Shown here: in pieces, positions 41,179-48,532 of the stretch
Numbering within the stretch: position 1 is the stretch's first letter
Layout of the letters: each line of letters starts with the position of its first letter
Assembly (NCBI GenBank): GCA_963836015.1
Contig: CAWIIF010000015.1
Span: forward strand, 2,108,001-2,172,000
Source of the DNA: CAWCDJ01 sp963836015
Lineage (GTDB): Bacteria > Acidobacteriota > Terriglobia > Bryobacterales > Bryobacteraceae
Reading direction: 5' to 3'
DNA: 64,000 nucleotides
The notes under the pieces: generated by a model
What the model saw: the letters and a program-made list of their open reading frames with translations, nothing else
Told to the model about the DNA's origin: nothing
Databases searched by the model: none
Position numbers and translations under genes: made by a program

Positions 41179-42414
41179 CTACGCCTTGGCGACGACCTCC
41201 GCGGCCTTGCTTTGGATTCGCGCGTTGCTGCGGAACAGCAGGGCTACCAGCAGCAGAATGGCGAAGGCACCGGCCGAGGAGCTCAGCCAGAAGCCGCTCC
41301 AATTGCGGGTCACCGTGGCGCCGTGCGTGGTCGAGAAGAAATCTACCGCCACGCCGGAGAGCAGGGAGCCGGCGAACATCCCGATGCCGTACGTCACAAA
41401 TGTCAGAAATCCCTGCGCGGTCACACGCAGCTCGGGCGGCGCTTCCTGGTCGGCGTATAGCTGTCCGGTCATGAAGAAGAAGTCGAAGCACACACCGTGC
41501 AGCAGGATCGCCGCGTAGAACATCCACACACCCGCGCCCGCGTTGCCGAACGCCAGCAGGCCGTAGCGGAGAGACCACGAGAGCAACCCGATCAGCAGAA
41601 TCGCGCGCACCGTGACGCGGCGGAAGATGAAGGGCATCAGGAGCATTGCGGCGACCTCCGAAACCTGCCCCAGCGTCATCTTGCCGGCTGCATTCTGCAC
41701 CCCGACGTCATTGAAATAGGCGTTGGTGAACGAGAAATAGAACGTCAGCGGGATGCACGCCAGGATCGACGCGATGATGAATACCAGGTAGGTGCGCCGC
41801 TTCAGCATCACCAGCGCGTCCAGGCCGAGCAGGTTGCGAACGGTCATCGGCTGCCCGCTTCCGGCCGGCGGGGTATGCGGCAGCGTCAGGCTGTAAAGCG
41901 CCATCAGAATCGACGCGCCCGCCGCCAGCTCAAACTGCGTTGATTTCGCCTCGATCCCGAGATAGCCCACGATCTGGCCGATGAAGATCCATCCAAACGT
42001 GGCGAATACACGGATCAGCGGGAACTGTTTGCCGGCGTCCTCGATCTGCTTCAGCGCCAGCGAATTGGTCAGCGCGATGGTGGGGAAGAAGCAGATGCAG
42101 TAGGCCAGCATGATGGCATAGACCGCTCCGAAGCTGGTGGCCCGTGTCATCAGAAAGAGGAACACGGCCCCGATGACGTGCAGCGCGGCCAGGATCTTCT
42201 CGGTGGCGAAGAACCGGTCGGCGATGAGCCCGACGAAGAACGGCGAGATCATGCTGGCGAGTGCGGTCGTGCCGAAGACAGCTCCGGTTTCCGTCCCGGA
42301 AAACTTCAGCGTGGCCGTCAGGTACGTGCCGATCGTGACGTACCACGCGCCCCAAACCACGTAGTTCAGGAACATCATTCCGCTGAGGCGCGCGTTCCGG
42401 GAGAAGGACGACAT
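41179..42414 (-). CDS. MFS transporter, nucleoside:H+ symporter-like (NupG/XapB type)
   Basis: The 411-residue, twelve-helix protein opens with RLSGMMFLNYVVWGAWYVTI GT-type residues, typical of the NHS family (NupG, XapB), followed by FVGLIADRFFATEKILAALH, the family's loop 2-3. CFDFFFMTGQLYADQEAPPE in the second half is also typical. Family members in soil bacteria carry nucleosides or sugars across the inner membrane. It lies 29 bp upstream of the esterase gene on the same strand, so the two likely form an operon and the substrate may be a plant-derived sugar. Confidence 0.88.
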   Translation of the reverse strand: MSSFSRNARLSGMMFLNYVVWGAWYVTIGTYLTATLKFSGTETGAVFGTTALASMISPFFVGLIADRFFATEKILAALHVIGAVFLFLMTRATSFGAVYAIMLAYCICFFPTIALTNSLALKQIEDAGKQFPLIRVFATFGWIFIGQIVGYLGIEAKSTQFELAAGASILMALYSLTLPHTPPAGSGQPMTVRNLLGLDALVMLKRRTYLVFIIASILACIPLTFYFSFTNAYFNDVGVQNAAGKMTLGQVSEVAAMLLMPFIFRRVTVRAILLIGLLSWSLRYGLLAFGNAGAGVWMFYAAILLHGVCFDFFFMTGQLYADQEAPPELRVTAQGFLTFVTYGIGMFAGSLLSGVAVDFFSTTHGATVTRNWSGFWLSSSAGAFAILLLVALLFRSNARIQSKAAEVVAKA

Positions 42415-42464
42415 AGGGAGAGTTTAGCAGGGCAGGCAGAGCTTTGTTCTACAATGGCCACGGC

Positions 42465-44504
42465 GTGAGTGTTCTAGTGCGGTGGTGCGGCGCGGCCTGT
42501 CTGGCGGCGTCCGCGGTGTGGGCCGGGAGCCTGGCTCCGGCCCGCCTGGAGACCGGGGCTCGCTCGGATCCTGTCGGAATCGATGTGGCGCGGCCCGTGC
42601 TGTCGTGGCGGCTCGCCTCCGCCGCTCGTGGCGAGCGGCAGGCCGCCTACCAGATCCTGGCGGCGTCCACGCGCAAGACCCTGGCAGCGAACAGGGGTGA
42701 CCTGTGGGATACCGGGCGCGTGAATTCGGAAGAAACATCCGGGATCCCTTACGCCGGCGCCGTGCTGCGCTCGTTCCAGGAGTGCTGGTGGAAAGTGCGG
42801 GTGTGGGGCACAGCCGGCCCGGATCCATCGCAGTGGAGCGCGCCGGCCCGTTGAACCATGGCGCTGGTGGACCCGGGCGACCGCCGCGGCGGCTGGATCG
42901 CCTGGCCGGAAACGAAGCTGGATTCGGGACCCCTGCCGGTCTTTCGCAAGGAATTCGCGGCAGACAAGCCGATGCGCCGGGCGCTGCTGCTGGCCTCCGG
43001 AGCCGGCTTTCACGAACTGCGCCTCAACGGGCAGAAATTCGGCGACCACGTGCTGGCGCCCGCCTGGAGCAACTACTGCACAACGGTCTACTACGAGACG
43101 TCCGATGTGACCCGCCTGCTGCGCCCGGGGACGAATACCGTCGGCATCCTGCTGGGGAACGGCTTTTACAACGTCGCCGGAGGACGCTATGCGAAGTACA
43201 CGGGCTCGTTCGGGCAGCCGCGCCTATGGGCCCAGATCCACCTGGAGTTCGAGGACGGGACCACGCGCGACATCGCCACCGACGGTACCTGGAAGACTGC
43301 CGAAGGACCGCTGACCTTTTCCTGCATTTACGGCGGCGAGGATTACGATGCGCGGCACGAACCCGCCGGCTGGGATCGGGCCGGCTTCGACGATTCGAAA
43401 TGGCGCCGCCCTGCGGGCATGGAAGCGCCGGGCGGGGTCCTGCGCGCGCAATCCAGTCCTCCGCTGCGCGTGGAAGAGACCTTCACGCCCGTGAAAGTCA
43501 CGCACCCGCAGCCCGGCATCACGGTCTATGACCTGGGGCGGAATTTTTCCGGGTGGCCGTACATCGAAGTGACCGGCGCGGCCGGCGCGCGCGTGAAGAT
43601 GACGCCCGGCGAGCTGCTGACCGACTGAGGACTGGTCACGCAGCGGCAGTCCGGCGATTGGTACGACATCGGGCCGGGGCCGCCCGGACCGTCCAAGCTC
43701 ACTCCGAGGGGGCTCACCGCGACCGCTACGTGGTTCGCCGACCTGCGGATTCTCGCGAGGGCGGCGCGGATCCTGGGCCGCGAGGTGGACGCTCAGAATC
43801 TCGAGCGGGAGGCGGCGGGTGTGCGCGCGGCCTTCGACAAGGCGTTTTACCGGCCTGCCGGAAACTCTTACGCCACAGGCAGCCAGACCTCCCTGGCGAT
43901 GCCCCTGGCACTAGGCCTGGCGCCCGACAGCGCGCGCCCGGGCCTGGTGGAGGCGCTGGTCGCGGATATACGGAGGAAGGAGAACCACACCAGCGCGGGC
44001 GACATCGGCTATCACTATGTGATCGGCGCGCTGCTCGATGCCGGGCGCAGCGACGTGCTGTACGACATGGCCACGCGCACCGACTCGCCCAGCTACGGCG
44101 CGCAACTGGCGGCCGGCGCCACCTCCCTGACCGAAGCCTGGGATGCCGATCCCGGGAGCTCGCAGAACCACCTGATGCTCGGCCACATCGAAGAGTGGTT
44201 TTACGCCGGCCTCGCGGGCATCCGGCCGGATCCCGCCGTGCCGGGGCTGAGGCGCCTGCGCATCGCGCCCCAGGTGGTGGGCGATCTCACCTCGGTGGAT
44301 GCCTCCTGGGACACATTCCGCGGGACCGTGAGCGTGCGCTGGCGGATCGAAGCCGGCGTCTGGAAGGGCGAAGTCGAACTGCCGCCCGGCATCACCGCGG
44401 AGGTATGGCTGCCCAAAGCGGAGCGGCCGGTCGAGATCGGTTCAGGAAGCCATCAGTGGCAGGTTACGGGCTGGCGAACGCCGCCCGCAGCTTCTCCCAG
44501 GTAG
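42465..44504 (+). pseudogene. Decayed GH78 alpha-L-rhamnosidase: two in-frame stops and a large internal deletion
   Basis: One reading frame carries recognisable GH78 pieces throughout. The N-terminal fibronectin-like part (ARLETGARSDPVGIDVARPV, LSWRL) ends in TGA at 42852, where homologues read Ala-Arg-Trp-Thr-Met (here TGA for TGG). The rhamnosidase N-domain follows (GFHELRLNGQKFGDHVLAPA, ILLGNGFYNVAGGRY) to TGA at 43626. After VTQRQSGD the sequence jumps to WYDIGPGPPGPSKLTPRGLT, skipping roughly 250-300 residues that include the start of the catalytic barrel and its general acid. The end of the barrel remains, with TSLTEAWD holding the probable base, and the C-terminal domain. Loss of the acid region makes activity impossible even with read-through. 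Confidence 0.85.
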
Positions 44505-44949
44505 CTTCCAGGGCCTCGGGGAGAACGCGCGTCTCGCCGGCCACGGTCATGAAGTTCGTGTCGCCGGTCCAGCGCGGCAGCACGTGGAGATGCAGGTGAC
44601 CCGCAATCCCCGCGCCGGCGGCCTTCCCGAGATTGATCCCCAGGTTCAGCCCTTCGGGGTGGTAGACCTCGCGCAGATGGTGCTCCGAATCGCGCGCCAG
44701 GGACATCATTTCGGAGAGCGCTTCGGGCGAAAGCTCCTCGAGGGAGGCCACGTGTGCGTACGGCACCACCATGATGTGCCCGCTGGTGTACGGGAACCGG
44801 TTCAGGATCACGTAGTGGTGCGCGGCCCGGTGAACCACCAGGCTGGCTCGATCATCCGTGTCTTCCGCCGCGGCGCAGAACACACAACCCGACGCATTCC
44901 CCGAATTGGTGACGTATTGAAACCGCCAGGGGGTCCAGAGGTAATCCAT
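44464..44949 (-). CDS. HIT-family nucleotide hydrolase/phosphorylase
   Basis: The 161-residue protein has the N-terminal DYLWTPWRFQYV of the Ap4A-phosphorylase-like HIT group, CVFCAAAED (zinc-type Cys pair) and the histidine triad AGHLHLHVLPRW. It hydrolyses or phosphorolyses dinucleoside polyphosphates or adenylyl-modified compounds in the cytoplasm. It lies 47 bp after the HU/IHF gene on the same strand. Its 3' end overlaps the tail of the GH78 pseudogene by 41 bp, tail to tail. Confidence 0.92.
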   Translation of the reverse strand: MDYLWTPWRFQYVTNSGNASGCVFCAAAEDTDDRASLVVHRAAHHYVILNRFPYTSGHIMVVPYAHVASLEELSPEALSEMMSLARDSEHHLREVYHPEGLNLGINLGKAAGAGIAGHLHLHVLPRWTGDTNFMTVAGETRVLPEALEATWEKLRAAFASP

Positions 44950-44996
44950 GGCTGTAGGGTGAGGACGAGCCGGACCGCCCGCTGCGGGCGTGTCTC

Positions 44997-45332
44997 CTAG
45001 GGATTGGGAACCTGCTCGGGCGTCGACTCGGGCGGGGTGGAAGACAGCGGCGCGGCGGAGTTATTGACTACGTCCTTCAGTTCCTTGCTCGGCTTGAAAT
45101 AGGGGATCTTCTTGGCGGGTACTTCCACCCGCGCGCCGGTCTTCGGGTTGCGGCCGATCCGGGGCTGCCTCTGACGTGTACGGAAACTTCCGAATCCGCG
45201 GATTTCAATCTTGTCGCCAGAGCGTAAAGACCGCACGATACTGTCGAATATCGCCTCCACGATGACCTCGGACTCTTTCCGGGTCATTTCCACCACTCGG
45301 GAGACTTCTTCAATCAGATCGGCCTTCGTCAT
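44997..45332 (-). CDS. HU/IHF-family DNA-binding protein
   Basis: The 111-residue protein has the full HU/IHF fold: TKADLIEEVSRVVEMTRKES, IFDSIVRSLRSGDKIEIRGF, GSFRTRQRQPRIGRNPKTGA and FKPSKELKDVV. The beta-arm contains the DNA-intercalating Pro within RNPKTGARV. A 20-residue Pro/Ser tail is extra relative to E. coli proteins. AAGGAGA lies 5 bp before ATG 45332. It bends and packs DNA; placement after rpsA matches the ihfB position in many bacteria, so it may be the IHF-beta-like member. Confidence 0.94.
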   Translation of the reverse strand: MTKADLIEEVSRVVEMTRKESEVIVEAIFDSIVRSLRSGDKIEIRGFGSFRTRQRQPRIGRNPKTGARVEVPAKKIPYFKPSKELKDVVNNSAAPLSSTPPESTPEQVPNP

Positions 45333-45398
45333 CGGATTCTCCTTGGTGTCAATCGGTTACGAAACCGCAGTATCGCTTGATTACAGGAAATTTGCAAG

Positions 45399-47117
45399 CT
45401 ATTCGGGATTACGATCTTTCAAACTCATGACCTCTTCGATGGTGGTGGTGGCGGCGGCAGCCTGGCGCTGGTAGTCTTCCAGGCGAGTCTTCTCCTCATC
45501 GTCCGCGACGGCCCGCAGGCTCAAGCCGATCTTCTTCTCAGCCTCGCTCATCTTGATGATTTTGAAATCGAACGCCTGTCCAACCGAAAGCGGTGGGTCT
45601 TCCGCCCCGCGGCGGCCCGTGTAGCCCGGCACTTCCGAGAAGTGGCACAGCCCTTCCACGCCTTCCGCCAGCTCGACAAACGCTCCGAAACTCGCCAGCC
45701 GGCACACGGTTCCGTGCACGGTGTCCCCGACCTGGTGATTCTGGAAATAGGTTTCCCAGGCATCCGGCTGCAACTGCTTGATGCCCAGGGAGAGGCGGTG
45801 CTGGGAGGAATCGATATTCAGGATCACCGCCTGCACAATCTGGCCCTTCTTGAGCACCTCGGAGGGATGTTTGACGCGCTTGGTCCAGGAAAGGTCCGAG
45901 ACGTGGACCAGCCCGTCGATGCCCTCTTCGATTTCGATGAATGCGCCGAAATCGGTCATGTTGCGCACTCGCCCCTCGACCACCGAGCCCACGCTGTAGC
46001 GGCTGTCGATGGTGGTCCACGGGTTCGGCTCGAGCTGTTTGAGACCCAGCGAGATCCGCCGGTCCTTGGAATGCACCTCGAGCACTACAGCCTCCACCTG
46101 GTCGCCCGGCTTGACCACCTTGGAGGGGTGCTTCATGCGCCGCGACCACGTCATTTCGCTGATGTGGATGAGGCCTTCGACCCCGCCCTCCAACTCCACG
46201 AAGGCGCCGTAATCGGTGACGTTGACCACCCGGCCGATCACGCGGCTGTTCACGGCATACCGCTCGGCAACTGTCTCCCAGGGGTCCGGCTCCAGTTGCT
46301 TGATGCCCAGCGACACGCGCTCGCGGGCCCGGTCGAACTTGAGCACCTTGACCGATATTTCGTCGCCCACGTGCAGCATCTCCGAGGGGTGGGTGATGCG
46401 CCCGTAGGACATGTCCGTGACGTGCAAAAGACCGTCGATTCCGCCCAGGTCGATGAAGGCGCCGTAATCTGTCAGGTTCTTGACCACGCCCGTAACCACC
46501 GAGCCTTCTTCCAGGTGTTCGAGGGTGACAGTTTTCCGTACATTGATCTCTTCCTCGACCGCCATTTTGCGCGACACCACCACGTTGCCGCGGCGGCGGT
46601 TGAGCTTGATGATCTTGACGGGGATGTCCTGGCCCACCAGGGAATCCAGGTTGTGAATCGGGCGGGGATCGGCCTGCGAACCCGGCATGAACGCTTTGAT
46701 CCCGATGTCCACAGCCAGTCCGCCCTTGACGCGGCCCAGCACGCGGCCAGACAAGATCAACTGCTCATTGTAGGCCTTCTCGAGGTTGTCCCAGATCCGC
46801 AGTCTGGCTGCGCGCGTGTGCGAGAGCAGGACGTACCCTTCCACGGGCGCGCCGGCATGCTCGATCATCACGTCGACTACATCGCCAATCTGAACGGTAA
46901 TTTCGCCGGATGGGCTCTGAAACTGCTCAATCGGCACGATACCTTCGGATTTGTAGCCGAAGTCGATGATGACTTCTTTGCCTGTGATGCCCAGAACGGT
47001 ACCCTGCAGGACTTCATCGGCGGCGGGAGGGGCAAAGTGGGTGTAATCCTCTAAGAAGTTCTCGTAGTTTTCGGGAACCGGCTGTTCCATCTGCCCATTG
47101 TTTTGGTCCACGGCCAT
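45399..47117 (-). CDS. rpsA: Ribosomal protein S1
   Basis: The 572-residue protein carries six S1 OB-fold repeats. The last four are the most alike, each with a VTDYGAF or MTDFGAF core (DGLLHVTDMSYGRITHPSEM, EGLIHISEMTWSRRMKHPSK, DGLVHVSDLSWTKRVKHPSE). It binds mRNA leaders and delivers them to the 30S ribosome. ATG 47117 follows GGAGG at 4 bp; a TTG one codon earlier is less likely. A strong promoter about 165 bp upstream implies a leader of about 158 nt, long enough for autogenous control, which is known for S1. The HU/IHF gene follows after 66 bp. Confidence 0.96.
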   Translation of the reverse strand: MAVDQNNGQMEQPVPENYENFLEDYTHFAPPAADEVLQGTVLGITGKEVIIDFGYKSEGIVPIEQFQSPSGEITVQIGDVVDVMIEHAGAPVEGYVLLSHTRAARLRIWDNLEKAYNEQLILSGRVLGRVKGGLAVDIGIKAFMPGSQADPRPIHNLDSLVGQDIPVKIIKLNRRRGNVVVSRKMAVEEEINVRKTVTLEHLEEGSVVTGVVKNLTDYGAFIDLGGIDGLLHVTDMSYGRITHPSEMLHVGDEISVKVLKFDRARERVSLGIKQLEPDPWETVAERYAVNSRVIGRVVNVTDYGAFVELEGGVEGLIHISEMTWSRRMKHPSKVVKPGDQVEAVVLEVHSKDRRISLGLKQLEPNPWTTIDSRYSVGSVVEGRVRNMTDFGAFIEIEEGIDGLVHVSDLSWTKRVKHPSEVLKKGQIVQAVILNIDSSQHRLSLGIKQLQPDAWETYFQNHQVGDTVHGTVCRLASFGAFVELAEGVEGLCHFSEVPGYTGRRGAEDPPLSVGQAFDFKIIKMSEAEKKIGLSLRAVADDEEKTRLEDYQRQAAAATTTIEEVMSLKDRNPE

Positions 47118-47281
47118 CAAGCCTCCGCCACTCGCTGATCGACTGGTGGTTGACCGCTACGGGGCCGCCGAGAGATGCTGCCGGACGGCAAAAGGAGGCG
47201 CGCGATCGAAGGAGTAAGGTGGAACTTGTGTGCGAGCATGCGCCAATCACCAGCAACCACTGATGGATCAGTATGTTAGCA

Positions 47282-47311
47282 AATATACGCTGGTTTCCCG
47301 AAGGTTGTCAA
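47282..47311 (-). promoter_or_regulatory. Sigma-70-type promoter of rpsA
   Basis: On the minus strand TTGACA (47306-47311) and TATATT (47282-47287) stand 18 bp apart, a full -35 match and a 5/6 -10 match. Start of transcription would be near 47275, giving a leader of about 158 nt before rpsA. This occupies the right place in the otherwise gene-free 390 bp between rpsA and the small membrane gene at 47508. Confidence 0.65.
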
Positions 47312-47411
47312 CGGGGGGGTAGAGCGACCGACCGTTTCCATACGATTTCCGAGTGTGCTGGTTAACCCAAACCAGCCGTCCCATTTGCCCGAGGAGGCGC
47401 CGATTTTCTCC

Positions 47412-47440
47412 TTGGAAACGGACCGGATCGGGACTACAAT
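47412..47440 (+). promoter_or_regulatory. Sigma-70-type promoter of the small membrane protein gene
   Basis: TTGGAA (47412-47417) and TACAAT (47435-47440) are separated by exactly 17 bp, with -10 matching 5 of 6 positions. Transcription would start near 47447, about 60 nt before the gene at 47508. Confidence 0.55.
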
Positions 47441-47507
47441 CAAGCTGGTCAATCTGTTTTTCCGATCAAGTTGTCCGGTTTTCATAACGGCATTTTAGGA
47501 GGTTGGT

Positions 47508-47654
47508 ATGTTTGATAGCCTCGCGGATCGGATGAGAGAAGACGATCACCAGGAAGTCAAGACTTCCGAGACGGTCATCAAGTGGCTCCTGATATCCGTG
47601 CTGTCGATCGTAATATTCGGTGGACTTTACCTGGGAATACGAATGTTGGAGTAG
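47508..47654 (+). CDS. Small single-span membrane protein (48 residues)
   Basis: ATG 47508 with a perfect GGAGG at 5 bp reads MFDSLADRMREDDHQEVKTS, then ETVIKWLLISVLSIVIFGGL and YLGIRMLE. It has an acidic, helical cytoplasmic head of about 25 residues and one membrane span. It has its own good promoter. I recall similar short proteins in Acidobacteria, but no function is known. Confidence 0.8.
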   Translation: MFDSLADRMREDDHQEVKTSETVIKWLLISVLSIVIFGGLYLGIRMLE

Positions 47655-47701
47655 ATCCCCGTTGCAGTGCCCGCGCGATTCACCGCCCGGTGCGTCTGGG
47701 G

Positions 47702-48178
47702 TCATTCGAGCGGTGCGATCCGCCGCATGACGGATTTAACCTTCTCGGCGTATTCTGCGTTGGGGTTATAGGTCGCGAGAAGTTCGTCCAGATCTTTGTC
47801 CCTATATAGATCGGAGTGGGTGAGCCGGTAACCGACCGCCTCGATGCTTTCGGCGGGAGTGCGGAACTGTGCCCTCCCCGAATCCCATCCAAAGAGGTTA
47901 TTGTTGGCGGCGAATTTGCCGCCCGTGGACTCTATATAGGAGATGCTCGGCAGGAGGCGCCAATCGAGATCGTTCCGGTCGGCGGCTTCGAGGAATGCGC
48001 TGGTATAGTGCTGAGCCGGGCAGTCCGCCTTGGCGAAAAAACTGCGCAGTTTGGACAACCGGGGGTCGAGCCGGAAGTCGGGAGCCGGCGTATGGCGCTG
48101 TTGCCACGGCGACATGGCAATCGGCAGCGACACCATTCCCGCGAACATTAAACCTCCTGACAACACTTTTCTCATCAT
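47702..48178 (-). CDS. Secreted glucosaminidase/lysozyme-like domain protein
   Basis: The 158-residue protein has a signal-like N-terminus (VLSGGLMFAGMVSLPIAMSP). It continues with LDWRLLPSISYIESTGGKFA, where the Glu of YIES is a candidate catalytic residue, NNNLFGWDSGRAQFRTPAES and YRLTHSDLYRDKDLDELLAT-type sequence with the NPNAEYAEKV end. This order matches the endo-beta-N-acetylglucosaminidase (GH73-like) family, so a peptidoglycan hydrolase role is likely. GGAG lies 6 bp before ATG 48178; a second ATG follows directly. Confidence 0.78.
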   Translation of the reverse strand: MMRKVLSGGLMFAGMVSLPIAMSPWQQRHTPAPDFRLDPRLSKLRSFFAKADCPAQHYTSAFLEAADRNDLDWRLLPSISYIESTGGKFAANNNLFGWDSGRAQFRTPAESIEAVGYRLTHSDLYRDKDLDELLATYNPNAEYAEKVKSVMRRIAPLE

Positions 48179-48316
48179 AGGAAACTCCTTGATTTTGAAT
48201 TAGTTGGGCTGCGCAGTGGAGTGGCCGGCGGGCCGCCGCAGCCAGGTTTTTCCGGATCCGGAGGCCATAGGGCCTTCCGATCGGGGAGCGGGTTTAAGGG
48301 ACCGACATAAGGGGTG

Positions 48317-48322
48317 ATTATA
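48317..48322 (-). promoter_or_regulatory. Extended -10 promoter for the glucosaminidase-like gene
   Basis: On the minus strand TGGTATAAT has a perfect -10 (48317-48322) and the TGn extension. Transcription would start near 48310, leaving a leader of about 130 nt. It lies in the 354-bp gene-free space between the divergent genes at 48178 and 48533. Confidence 0.5.
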
Positions 48323-48436
48323 CCACTATCAATAACAGGGGTTTCCAGCCCCTTGTTTTCGGGGGTGTGCTGCCTCGTACAGACCGCGCACGAGTGTGGC
48401 TGGTAGCCAACACTCGGTCCCAGATACTAGTACTGG

Positions 48437-48442
48437 TATAAT
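48437..48442 (+). promoter_or_regulatory. Extended -10 promoter for the TPR lipoprotein gene
   Basis: TGGTATAAT occurs again on the plus strand, with TATAAT at 48437-48442. No clear -35 precedes it. Transcription would start near 48449, leaving a leader of about 85 nt before ATG 48533. Confidence 0.55.
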
Positions 48443-48532
48443 GGTCGATCCCAAGCGGTTAAGGCCCAGGCCGTATGGCGCCGAAGTTGGGTCTGTCATA
48501 CAGTAAATAGAGTTGTGAGGCCAGAGGTTCCC

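Noticed and set aside
42852..43628. UGA codons in the GH78 gene as selenocysteine or as recoded Trp
   Set aside because: One replaces a Trp position and the gene has lost its central catalytic part. UGA ends many intact genes here, so recoding is excluded and decay is the simpler reading.
45642..47054. 470-codon plus-strand open frame
   Set aside because: It is antisense to rpsA and has no recognisable domain.
48334..48359. Hairpin AACAGGGG/CCCCTTGTT followed by TTTTC as a terminator
   Set aside because: The stem needs a bulge, and no plus-strand gene ends just before it; it sits between two divergent promoters, so its role is unclear.
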